NCBI GenBank assembly: GCA_947500435.1
Contig: CANMRV010000005.1
Span: 62,001 to 126,000 of the forward strand
Length of the DNA stretch: 64,000 nucleotides
Direction: 5' to 3'
Source of the DNA: an uncultured Flavobacteriaceae bacterium
GTDB lineage: Bacteria > Bacteroidota > Bacteroidia > Flavobacteriales > Flavobacteriaceae
Shown here: piece after piece, positions 52,863-60,993 of the stretch
Layout of the letters: each line of letters opens with the position of its first letter
Numbering within the stretch: the stretch's first letter is position 1
Translations under genes and position numbers: made by a program
Notes under the pieces: generated by a model
Told to the model about the DNA's origin: nothing
The model's database searches: none
The model's input: only the letters and a program-made list of their open reading frames with translations

Positions 52863-54443
52863 TTAATTTGCATTCGTATTTACCGATACCGGTAATTTTC
52901 CTTTTGCTTTCAATTTTCCTAAAAAGTGTTCGGTAGCCACATCTTGAAATTCGGTGAAATTTTGATAAGCAATGACTACAGCTTTTGCATTCTGAATGCT
53001 CAAACGATTCAAAACATAGGGATTTCCAAAAAGATACAAAACCACATTTTTATTACGAATAAGTTCGTTTATAAAATCGATTTCCTCTTGAAGCAAACCG
53101 AAGGTATTTGCTGGTTTTACTTGTGGCGGCGTTAGCAAAATCAGGATATCTTTCTCTTGTTCAACTTCCGATTTCATTTCTATTACTCCAGAAAGAACGT
53201 CCTCGGTATCATTTTCTAGTAGAGAACGTTTTATAGTCAAAGTACAAAAATTAGAAGATCTAAAATCGGCAATATCAGTGTCATTTCCGTGTAGTAAGGT
53301 CAAACTATTTTCGGCTAGTTTTCTATTCAGCAGAGTGTTAGTTTCAGGTTTTGAAACCGTTCTCGACTCCGCTCGAACCGACTGTAGTGCATTTTCTTTT
53401 AGCTTCCAAACCCTTTCAAAACTTTCTTCAATTTGTGCTTCGGATGCATTTTTAAGTATGGTACTAATTCCTTCGGGAATATGTTCTGCGAAACATAACA
53501 CATCATTTCCAGCATCGAAAACAAGCCATTCCAGTTCCCCTTTTATGGTATAATTTTTAGAAACCGCGTGCATATTCAAAGCATCAGAAATCACTACACC
53601 ATTGAAACCCATTTCATTTCTCAGAACTCCTTTAATTATGTCTTTGGATATGCTAGAGGAAATCTTCTGCCCATTGGCCAAAGCTGGAACTGATAAATGC
53701 CCCACCATAACAGAATCAACCCCTTCTTCAATCAATTTTTGAAAAGGATACAACTCATTAGCAATCAATTCTTCTTTGGACTTCTCAATCAACGGGAGCC
53801 CCAAATGTGAATCCGTAGCCGTATCTCCGTGACCTGGAAAATGTTTGATGCTTGTCAATACGCCTTCACTTTGCGCTCCTTTAATAAAAGCTAAAGCTTT
53901 TTCTGTAACCTTGTTTTTATCTTCCCCGAAAGAGCGATAACCGATTACGGGGTTATTGGGATTGTTATTGATATCTACACATGGCGCTAAATTCCAATGG
54001 ATTCCCGCTGCTTTACAATCCTTGGCAATATTTTTTCCTACTTCAAAAATTAAATCATTATTTTCTTGAATCGCTCCTAAAGTAATGTTGTATGGGTATT
54101 GCGGTGTGTTTTCAATACGCATAGCTAATCCCCATTCGGCATCTATTGCAATTAATAAAGGATATTTGGATACGCTTTGATATCGCTTAATAAGTGCTTG
54201 AAGTGTTTGAAAACTATCAGCATTATATAGTACCTCTTTCTTGCCTTCATAGTTTGTGGCTGCACTTGCCCGACTATGAAAAAAGCAAAGTGATCCAATA
54301 CCATGTTCTCGAATTAGTTTTTCTAGTTTTTGAATTTCTTCTTCAGTATCGTTAATAAATGCTGCAGGCATAAATAGCTGGCCTACTTTTTCCGAGAAGC
54401 TTAATTCAGACTTAGCGATTTTGTAATTTGGTACTTTCTTCAT
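52863..54443 (-). CDS. nagZ: GH3 beta-N-acetylhexosaminidase, NagZ-like
   Basis: 526 residues from the ATG at 54443, one base after the stop of the MFS gene. An ATG seven codons earlier is possible but overlaps that gene. The GH3 domain (about 10-345) has the NagZ loop signature KHFPGHGDTATDSHLGLP with the His of the Asp-His dyad, and the nucleophile Asp in VVISDALNMHAV. It would split GlcNAc from anhydro-muropeptides. The extra C-terminal domain (about 370-526) is the short GH3-C type. No signal peptide, so it is cytoplasmic, as NagZ of E. coli. The coding region contains the repeat core at 53363-53374. Confidence 0.92.
   Translation of the reverse strand: MKKVPNYKIAKSELSFSEKVGQLFMPAAFINDTEEEIQKLEKLIREHGIGSLCFFHSRASAATNYEGKKEVLYNADSFQTLQALIKRYQSVSKYPLLIAIDAEWGLAMRIENTPQYPYNITLGAIQENNDLIFEVGKNIAKDCKAAGIHWNLAPCVDINNNPNNPVIGYRSFGEDKNKVTEKALAFIKGAQSEGVLTSIKHFPGHGDTATDSHLGLPLIEKSKEELIANELYPFQKLIEEGVDSVMVGHLSVPALANGQKISSSISKDIIKGVLRNEMGFNGVVISDALNMHAVSKNYTIKGELEWLVFDAGNDVLCFAEHIPEGISTILKNASEAQIEESFERVWKLKENALQSVRAESRTVSKPETNTLLNRKLAENSLTLLHGNDTDIADFRSSNFCTLTIKRSLLENDTEDVLSGVIEMKSEVEQEKDILILLTPPQVKPANTFGLLQEEIDFINELIRNKNVVLYLFGNPYVLNRLSIQNAKAVVIAYQNFTEFQDVATEHFLGKLKAKGKLPVSVNTNAN
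53363..53374. repeat. GAGCGGAGTCGA repeat core inside nagZ
   Basis: TCGACTCCGCTC here is the exact reverse complement of the core at 7733-7744. It is flanked by GTTC and GAAC, which form a short inverted repeat, and encodes part of SVRAESRTV in the linker between the two GH3 domains. This implies that a dispersed repeat entered, and was tolerated in, the gene. Confidence 0.55.
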
Positions 54444-54444
54444 T

Positions 54445-55707
54445 TTAAGCTTTTGCTTTTCCAAAATCAGCAGGGTATTTGATATATCTTAGGATGAAAA
54501 ATGCTGGAAGGGCAGCAAGTACCACCCAAATAAAGAAGCCATCATAACCCAACCATTCTTGCATAAAACCGCTTATAAGTCCAGGAAGCATCATGCCCAA
54601 AGCCATAAAGCCTGTAGCCAGTGCATAATGTGAGGTTTTGGAATTTCCTTCGGCTATATAAATTAAATACACCATGAAACCTGCAATTCCAAAACCGTAG
54701 CCAAATTGCTCTACGATTACTGTACCTGTTACGGCCCATGCTTCCGTGGTTCCTGTAATGGCCAACAATGCATAAAGTGCATTCGGAGCGTTCAAGGAGA
54801 TTAGCATAGGTAACATCCATTTTTTTAAGCCTTGTCGCGAGATTAATATTCCTCCTAAAATACCACCAACAGTCAAGAAAATCACCCCTATTGTTCCGTA
54901 AATTGTGCCAACCTCAGATGTGCTATATCCTAATCCTCCAACAGCCTCAGAGTCAAGCAGGAAAGGCGATGCCATTTTTACCAATTGTGATTCTCCAAGT
55001 CTGAAGAATAGAATGAATGCTATTGCCAAACCCATCCCCGGCTTTTTAAAGAAGGAAACAAAAACCTCCAAAAACCCTTTCGGTTTTTCTAGTTCTATGG
55101 CTTCTGAGATTTCGAACTTTGGTGTGACAAAAAAGTTCGATAAAGTCATTAGTAACATCAGCGTACCTGCGCATATCATTGTATAGGACCATGCTTTCGT
55201 ATTGTCACCATATTTATTTTCAAGAAAACCCGCCAATATCACCAATAATCCCTGACCCGTTACATTTGCTAGTTTATAGAATACACTTCGCATTCCGACA
55301 AAAAAGGATTGCTTGTCCTCGGTTAGCCCTATCATATAATATCCATCGGTAGCAATATCATTTGTTGCCGAAGCAAAAGCGACCATCCAGAAGCAAGCCA
55401 AACTGGTAACGAAAAAAACATTCGTAGGTAAGGTGAAGCCGATAGCTAAAAGGGCCGCAGAAGCGAGTAATTGCATCCATAAAAACCAATTTCGTTTGGT
55501 GCTTTTTAGGTCTACAAAAGGGCTCCACAAAGGTTTAATCACCCACGGGATGTATAAAAAACTAGTATATAAACCAATGTCAGAGTTGCTCACTCCTAAT
55601 TTTTTGTACATGATGACCGATACGGTAACTACTAGTGCATAGGGGAGGCCCTGAGCAAAGTACATGGTTGGTACCCATGCCCATGCCCATTTGTTTTTTT
55701 GAATCAT
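54445..55707 (-). CDS. MFS transporter, AmpG-like (muropeptide or sugar importer)
   Basis: 420 residues with 12 membrane helices. The start KWAWAWVPTMYFAQGLPYALVV and the motif YTSFLYIPWVIKPLWSPFVDL match the AmpG/SLC33 group: the FxxGLP segment and the WxxKxLWxPxxD motif. AmpG imports GlcNAc-anhydroMurNAc peptides from the periplasm. With nagZ directly downstream and anmK and murQ close, a muropeptide or disaccharide importer is the likeliest role. The DigH-like hydrolase gene lies upstream, 29 bases away. Confidence 0.9.
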   Translation of the reverse strand: MIQKNKWAWAWVPTMYFAQGLPYALVVTVSVIMYKKLGVSNSDIGLYTSFLYIPWVIKPLWSPFVDLKSTKRNWFLWMQLLASAALLAIGFTLPTNVFFVTSLACFWMVAFASATNDIATDGYYMIGLTEDKQSFFVGMRSVFYKLANVTGQGLLVILAGFLENKYGDNTKAWSYTMICAGTLMLLMTLSNFFVTPKFEISEAIELEKPKGFLEVFVSFFKKPGMGLAIAFILFFRLGESQLVKMASPFLLDSEAVGGLGYSTSEVGTIYGTIGVIFLTVGGILGGILISRQGLKKWMLPMLISLNAPNALYALLAITGTTEAWAVTGTVIVEQFGYGFGIAGFMVYLIYIAEGNSKTSHYALATGFMALGMMLPGLISGFMQEWLGYDGFFIWVVLAALPAFFILRYIKYPADFGKAKA

Positions 55708-55736
55708 ATCAATTGGTTTTACTCGATTATCGAGAT

Positions 55737-57269
55737 TTAAATTCTCGCAGGATTCTCGCGAGATAGTTTATTTAAATGTACAATTATCGGTTGAGACTCT
55801 CTTCCATAAAAATCTATAAAAGTCAGCGCAACATACTTTCTTTTTCCAAGGATTTTGAAGGGAAGAATAACTTCTTCGCCGTTTTCAACGGAAACTTTTG
55901 TGATTAGTTTTTTTAAGGGATAGATTGCTTTTTCATTTTTCCCAGAGGGATAAACCATCACATACCGAATGGACTCTTGGTCGTCGAATTTCAACTGAAT
56001 AGCATCATTTGACTTTCGGATTGATTTCGGAACGGTAAAACTTTTGGCTTTCGGGACAGCGAATGTTGAAACAGGAGGAAGCGAGGGCTCTTTATAGTAT
56101 TTCCGTTTTAAATACTTCACAACATCAGCATTGTCCTTCATTAAACTTTTAGCACTAAAAAAAGCATTTCCCTTTACGATATTTTTTTCACGGGAATAAC
56201 TAATTTGATTGGGAAGTTCTTTTTTGTTGTCCCAAGCGGTATCGCTATTGTTCCTGATTTTATAAGGTCCGTTGCCGATGTATAAATTGGTGTTTTGGCT
56301 TTGGCTTGACCACCAATTCACGATTTTGCGATGCGAAGCTACAGGGAGCTCCATACTCCAATATACTTGAGGGATGAGATAATCGAGCCATCCTTTTTCC
56401 ATCCAAAGAAGTGGGTCTGCGTATAAATCCGCGTAGGTTGTTTGTCCTGCTTTGGTATCAGAACCTTTTGGGTCGGTGGACTTGTTTTTCCAAACTCCAA
56501 ACGGACTTACCCCAAACTGCACCCAAGGTTTTCTTGTTTTGATAACATCATGGCTTTTTTTGATGAGGGAATCAATATTGCTCCGGCGCCAATCTTCTAA
56601 ATTCTGATTGGGTAACGCACAGTTGTAGTAAGAAATTGAATCTTGAAAAACTTCCCCATGTATTCGATACGGATAGAAATAATCATCAAAATGAATTGCA
56701 TCTATATCATAGTTTGAAACTACTTCATCAATAACAGAAACCATTTTTTGTTGTACTTCCGGTAAACCTGGGTCGTAGTAATATTTCTTCCCGTATTTCA
56801 GCATCCAATCGGGGTGCAGGTTATAGTCATGAGTTTCACTTAAAATTTCGGTTTTCAAATCAAAGGTAGCGCGATAAGGGTTAAGCCAAGCATGAAATTC
56901 CATTCCCCGATTGTGGGTTTCGTGAATCATCCATTTTAAAAGGGTAGATTTTGAAGTCGAAACTTCACCTTCAGTTCCGGTCAGAAATCGAGACCATGGG
57001 GCATGATTGGAATCGTAGATAGCATCTCCGGCAGTTCGGATTTGAACAATGGCCGTATTGAAGTTGAGGTCTTGATAAAAATCCAGTATTTCTGTGAAGT
57101 CCCTTTTTTGCTTTTCTACTGAATCATTTCCATTTTTTGGCCAGTCTATGTTCACTACGGTGGCCACCCAAAATCCCCGAAATTCGATTCTGGGTTGGGG
57201 GATAGGTTTGAACACCGAGCAGGAGCTTATCGATATGAATACGATTAAAAGGGAAAGTGTTCGAAGCAT
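55737..57269 (-). CDS. GHL10 (DUF187) glycosyl-hydrolase-like lipoprotein, DigH/YngK type
   Basis: 510 residues with a lipoprotein signal (SISSC, Cys17). The TIM-barrel of the GHL10 family is complete: EFRGFWVATVVNIDWP at the start, YDSNHAPWSRFLTG, EFHAWLNPYRAT, DAIHFDDYFYPYRI, FGVSPFGVWKN and LIPQVYWSME. E. coli DigH (YddW), of this family, cuts denuded peptidoglycan glycan strands. A C-terminal fibronectin-like segment (about 395-505) is present. The location between an AmpG-like carrier and nagB fits a role in releasing cell-wall fragments. Confidence 0.92.
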   Translation of the reverse strand: MLRTLSLLIVFISISSCSVFKPIPQPRIEFRGFWVATVVNIDWPKNGNDSVEKQKRDFTEILDFYQDLNFNTAIVQIRTAGDAIYDSNHAPWSRFLTGTEGEVSTSKSTLLKWMIHETHNRGMEFHAWLNPYRATFDLKTEILSETHDYNLHPDWMLKYGKKYYYDPGLPEVQQKMVSVIDEVVSNYDIDAIHFDDYFYPYRIHGEVFQDSISYYNCALPNQNLEDWRRSNIDSLIKKSHDVIKTRKPWVQFGVSPFGVWKNKSTDPKGSDTKAGQTTYADLYADPLLWMEKGWLDYLIPQVYWSMELPVASHRKIVNWWSSQSQNTNLYIGNGPYKIRNNSDTAWDNKKELPNQISYSREKNIVKGNAFFSAKSLMKDNADVVKYLKRKYYKEPSLPPVSTFAVPKAKSFTVPKSIRKSNDAIQLKFDDQESIRYVMVYPSGKNEKAIYPLKKLITKVSVENGEEVILPFKILGKRKYVALTFIDFYGRESQPIIVHLNKLSRENPARI

Positions 57270-57301
57270 TTATATTTTAACTATTGCGCTAAAATACAAA
57301 C

Positions 57302-59230
57302 CTAAACAAATTTGTGTCTAACAAAAGCTTCCATCGCGGCGTAATCGGAAAGTCCGAGTTCGTTGTACCTTCTTGCGGTATCACGATTTCGCTCTTCAGC
57401 ACGCATCCAAAACTCTCTAGCATCATCACCTTGAAACATCACGCCATCTTTTTGTGATTGATGTGCGAAAATGGCATTCCGTTTTCGTAACACTTGCCCC
57501 GGACTCATAGGCACTGCCATTTCAATTTCATTAATATCCCATTCATGCCAAGCCCCACGATATAACCATAGCCAGCAATCTTTAATCCATGATTCAGATT
57601 TTAGCTGTTTCATAGCTTCAAAAACTGCATCCAAACATACACGGTGGGTACCATGCGGATCGGCCAAATCACCCGCAGCGAATATTTGATGTGGTTTGAT
57701 TTCTTGAATGATGTTCACCATAACGGCGATATCTTCTTCCGACAGGTTGTTCTTTTTAATTGTTCCAGTTTCGTAAAAGGGGAGGTCTAGAAAATGCACG
57801 TTACCGTCTGCCAAACCTAAATACCGTGTAGCTTCATATGATTCTCCCCTTCTGATATTTCCCTTTAGTTTTCGGACTTCAGGTGAATCGAAACTACTTT
57901 CAGTTTTTGCTTTTATAGAATCAATTATGGACTGAGCTTCCTCTGAATGAGAAATCCGTTTCGCGATTTCTGCATATTTTCTGGCGTCAGCATCTGATAC
58001 TGCAATATTGCCTGAAGTTTGATAGGCGACATGTACCTCGTGCCCTTGCTCTATTAGTCTATCAAAAGTCCCTCCCATCGAGATGACATCGTCATCAGGG
58101 TGCGGACTAAAAATAATAACGCGTTTTTTTATAGGAGTTGCTCTTTCGGGCCTGTTCGTATCGTCGGCATTTGGTTTTCCTCCGGGCCATCCGGTTATGG
58201 TATGTTGTAGACGATTGAACATTTTTATGTTGAGGTCGTAAGAATCATGAATCATCAACAAATCTGCCATTCCATTGTCATTATAATCCTTATCCGTTAG
58301 GCTTAAAATAGTTTTGCCTAATTTGGTGCAAAGCCATACAATTGCCTTGGCGGTAAGTTCTTCCGTCCATTCGCAAGGCTTCACAATCCACGGCGTTTTA
58401 TTCCTGGTCAATTCGCTACCAGCACCAGTGTCGAGAACAAAGGTGCAGTTCTTATGATTTTGAAGGTAGGTAGCCGGAACTTGCGATGATATTTCTCCCT
58501 CAACTGTATTTTTTATTATCTCAGCCTTGTTTTGCCCCCAACCAAGTAATACGATGCGTTTTGCACTTAAAACAGTGGCAATGCCCATGGTAATGGCTTT
58601 CCTTGGAACATTATCTATGCCTAGAAAAGCAGGTGCAGCATCTACTCTTGTAATGTGGTCTAAGGTAATAACCCGAGTACCGGAATTGTAGTGCGAACCT
58701 GGTTCATTAAAGCCGATGTGTCCTGTACGCCCGATTCCAAGTAGCTGGAAATCGAGTCCTCCAAAATCTTTTATCCTTTTCTCATAGGATAAGCAGTACT
58801 CAACGACTTTATCATTTGGCACTTTTCCATCTGGGATATGCACATTTTTAGGAAGAATATCCACATGATTAAATAAATGCTCATGCATGAAGTAATGATA
58901 ACTCTGGGTATTTTCCTTATCCATAGGTAAATACTCGTCAAGATTAAAAGTGACCACGTTTTCGAAACTAAGTCCTTCTTCTTGATGCATTCGAACGAGT
59001 TCTTCGTATACACGTATGGGGGAAGAACCGGTCGCTAAACCTAAAACACACATTTCATCCGATAGTTGTTTTCTTCGGATAAGTTTGGCAATTTCCTCTG
59101 CAACCTCAATTGAGGCGTCATTCGAATTTTCAAAGATGACATTGTGGATTTTCTCGAAGCGTGTTTCTTCGAATTGTCCTACTGGTTTGTAACGGATATC
59201 AGTTTTAATTCGTGCAGCCATTGTGGTCAT
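57302..59230 (-). CDS. nagB: Glucosamine-6-phosphate deaminase fused to a PIG-L (LmbE) deacetylase-like domain
   Basis: 642 residues. The NagB domain (about 25-290) has LATGSSP (phosphate loop), the general base Asp98 in FNLDEYLP, and GIGRTGHIGFNEPGS. In E. coli the last motif is GxDGHIAFNEP, so the Asp141 equivalent is Thr169 here, while His171 and Glu176 are kept. The PIG-L domain (about 365-640) has the zinc motif SPHPDDD and DPHGTHRVC; relatives deacetylate GlcNAc groups. The fusion could turn GlcNAc-6-P into GlcN-6-P and then fructose-6-P, replacing nagA, which is not in the window. It diverges from the DeoR-type regulator gene across a palindrome-bearing region. Confidence 0.92.
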   Translation of the reverse strand: MTTMAARIKTDIRYKPVGQFEETRFEKIHNVIFENSNDASIEVAEEIAKLIRRKQLSDEMCVLGLATGSSPIRVYEELVRMHQEEGLSFENVVTFNLDEYLPMDKENTQSYHYFMHEHLFNHVDILPKNVHIPDGKVPNDKVVEYCLSYEKRIKDFGGLDFQLLGIGRTGHIGFNEPGSHYNSGTRVITLDHITRVDAAPAFLGIDNVPRKAITMGIATVLSAKRIVLLGWGQNKAEIIKNTVEGEISSQVPATYLQNHKNCTFVLDTGAGSELTRNKTPWIVKPCEWTEELTAKAIVWLCTKLGKTILSLTDKDYNDNGMADLLMIHDSYDLNIKMFNRLQHTITGWPGGKPNADDTNRPERATPIKKRVIIFSPHPDDDVISMGGTFDRLIEQGHEVHVAYQTSGNIAVSDADARKYAEIAKRISHSEEAQSIIDSIKAKTESSFDSPEVRKLKGNIRRGESYEATRYLGLADGNVHFLDLPFYETGTIKKNNLSEEDIAVMVNIIQEIKPHQIFAAGDLADPHGTHRVCLDAVFEAMKQLKSESWIKDCWLWLYRGAWHEWDINEIEMAVPMSPGQVLRKRNAIFAHQSQKDGVMFQGDDAREFWMRAEERNRDTARRYNELGLSDYAAMEAFVRHKFV

Positions 59231-59272
59231 GTAGTAATATGTTAATTTATAATTTTGACATTTGCATTGATT

Positions 59273-59308
59273 ACGGCAAATGTATGCAATAAAATTTAAA
59301 TTTGCCGT
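59273..59308. promoter_or_regulatory. Palindromic operator candidate and nagB promoter
   Basis: ACGGCAAAT (59273-59281) and ATTTGCCGT (59300-59308) are a perfect 9-bp inverted repeat 18 bases apart. On the minus strand TACATTTG (59284-59277), an exact TAnnTTTG, overlaps the left half-site and would serve nagB (ATG at 59230). Two weaker ACGG-type half-sites lie at 59364-59372 and 59373-59381. It is the likely site for the DeoR-type regulator encoded next door. Confidence 0.6.
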
Positions 59309-59394
59309 TTAGTGCAAGATATTTTGCTGTTATTTGCTTTTATTTGAAATTTAAATCAATAAAACGGTAAAAAACGGCATACGAATTTATTCGT

Positions 59395-59402
59395 TATATT
59401 TG
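59395..59402 (+). promoter_or_regulatory. -7 element for the DeoR-type regulator-murQ transcript
   Basis: TATATTTG fits TAnnTTTG exactly and lies 19 bases before the ATG at 59422. No clear -33 TTG is at the usual distance, which would fit an activator-dependent or weak promoter. Confidence 0.45.
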
Positions 59403-59421
59403 TGTTTTTAAGCTAGAATCT

Positions 59422-60171
59422 ATGTTAAAGGAAGAGCGGCAACAGACGATATTAAATGAAGTAGAACTGCATAATCGGATACTACTAACTGATATTGCGG
59501 AGACGTTAGATGTATCAATCGATACGGTTAGAAGGGATGTAAAAGAGTTGGATTCGGAGCAGAAACTACGCAAAGTTCATGGGGGTGCTATTTCCTTAGG
59601 ATTCACCACGAGTAGCGCTCGAAACACCAATATTTATGCACTAGCGGAAAAAACCAAAATTGCTGAGAAGGCTCTGTCGCTATTAAAAGAAGGCTCTGTG
59701 ATTTTTGTAGATGGTGGCACTACTTGCTTGGAATTGGCACGATTGATTCCTATAGACTTGGAATTGACATGTTTCACGCTAAGTTTACCCGTTGCAATGG
59801 AACTATCTTCAAAGCCTAATGTGACTGTTATTTTTATTGGAGGACAGATTTCTAAGGATGCGCAGATATCCATTGGCGCAAATGCAATACATAATCTTTC
59901 AGAAATAAAAGTCGACTATAGCTTTATCGGAACAGGATATGTAGACTCTCAATACGGCCTAACGGAGTTTGATTGGGATATTGTTCAATTAAAAAAAGCA
60001 GTTATCAAAGCGGCGAAGAAAACGGTACTTTTGTGCATCTCAGAGAAACTAAATTCGCAACATCGGTATAAAACGTGCGATATCAATGCGATAAATACAA
60101 TGATTACCGAGTTAGCCCCAGAAAATGAGATGCTAAAAAGTTTTAGAACACACGACATACATCTTTTATAA
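59422..60171 (+). CDS. DeoR/GlpR-family transcriptional regulator
   Basis: 249 residues, normal for the family. The N-terminal winged helix (about 1-55) has RQQTILNEVELHNRILLTDI, LDVSIDTVRRDVKELD and KVHGGA. The C-terminal DeoR sensor domain (about 75-230) has FVDGGTTCLELAR and FIGTGYVDSQYGLTEFDWD, and it binds phosphorylated sugars. Gene position, directly before murQ and divergent from nagB, points to control of amino-sugar recycling with a sugar phosphate such as GlcN-6-P or MurNAc-6-P as effector, which is inference. It is only four bases from murQ. Confidence 0.93.
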   Translation: MLKEERQQTILNEVELHNRILLTDIAETLDVSIDTVRRDVKELDSEQKLRKVHGGAISLGFTTSSARNTNIYALAEKTKIAEKALSLLKEGSVIFVDGGTTCLELARLIPIDLELTCFTLSLPVAMELSSKPNVTVIFIGGQISKDAQISIGANAIHNLSEIKVDYSFIGTGYVDSQYGLTEFDWDIVQLKKAVIKAAKKTVLLCISEKLNSQHRYKTCDINAINTMITELAPENEMLKSFRTHDIHLL

Positions 60172-60175
60172 ATCT

Positions 60176-60985
60176 ATGGATTACATCAAAATCACCGAAA
60201 CTCCCTCAAACCACGATAATTTGGAGCAGCTGGGTACTGCTTCCATCTTGACCAAAATGAACCAAGAAGACCAACAAGTGGCTGAAGCCGTTGCATTGGT
60301 AATTCCTCAAATTACAAAACTCGTGGATGCCTTGGCGGAGCGTTTTGTTGATGGAGGACGTCTTTTTTACATTGGTGCAGGAACAAGTGGAAGACTAGGA
60401 ATTTTAGATGCTTCCGAGATTCCTCCGACCTATGGAATGCCACACGAAAGAGTAGTTGGGCTAATCGCTGGAGGTGATATTGCCATTCGTAAGTCGGTAG
60501 AACATGCAGAAGATGATAAGCGGCAAGCATGGAAAGATTTGATGGAGCACGATATCAATTCAAATGATGTAGTAGTGGGAATTGCCGCTTCCGGAACGAC
60601 TCCCTATGTTTTAGGAGGAATAGCCGATGCCAAAGCTAATGGATTGTTAACTGCTGGAATCACAAATAACCCTGGATCTCCTTTGCCTAAGGCCGCAGAT
60701 ATCGCTATTGAAGTCAATGTAGGTCCGGAATTTGTTACGGGAAGCACCCGTATGAAAAGTGGTACTTCTCAAAAATTGGTACTGAACATGATTTCTACTG
60801 CGCTGATGATAAAAATCGGAAGGGTAAAGGGAAACAAAATGGTCAATATGCAATTGAGCAACGATAAGCTGGTAGACCGAGGAACTCGTTATGTTATGGA
60901 AGGTTTGGATATTTCCTATTCTGAAGCAGCCGAATTACTTAATCAACATGGATCGGTTAAAAAAGCTATAGAGGCCGGCAGCTAA
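60176..60985 (+). CDS. murQ: N-acetylmuramic acid 6-phosphate etherase
   Basis: 269 residues, slightly shorter than E. coli MurQ (298). It cleaves the lactyl ether of MurNAc-6-P to give GlcNAc-6-P and D-lactate. SIS-domain motifs: FYIGAGTSGRLGILDASEIPPTYG, AGGDIAIRKSVEHAEDD (with the catalytic Glu), GIAASGTTPYVLGGI, and EFVTGSTRMKSGTSQKLVLNM. It is cotranscribed with the DeoR-type regulator. It links the product of anmK, encoded in the opposite group, to the NagB fusion. Confidence 0.97.
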   Translation: MDYIKITETPSNHDNLEQLGTASILTKMNQEDQQVAEAVALVIPQITKLVDALAERFVDGGRLFYIGAGTSGRLGILDASEIPPTYGMPHERVVGLIAGGDIAIRKSVEHAEDDKRQAWKDLMEHDINSNDVVVGIAASGTTPYVLGGIADAKANGLLTAGITNNPGSPLPKAADIAIEVNVGPEFVTGSTRMKSGTSQKLVLNMISTALMIKIGRVKGNKMVNMQLSNDKLVDRGTRYVMEGLDISYSEAAELLNQHGSVKKAIEAGS

Positions 60986-60993
60986 TAGCACAA

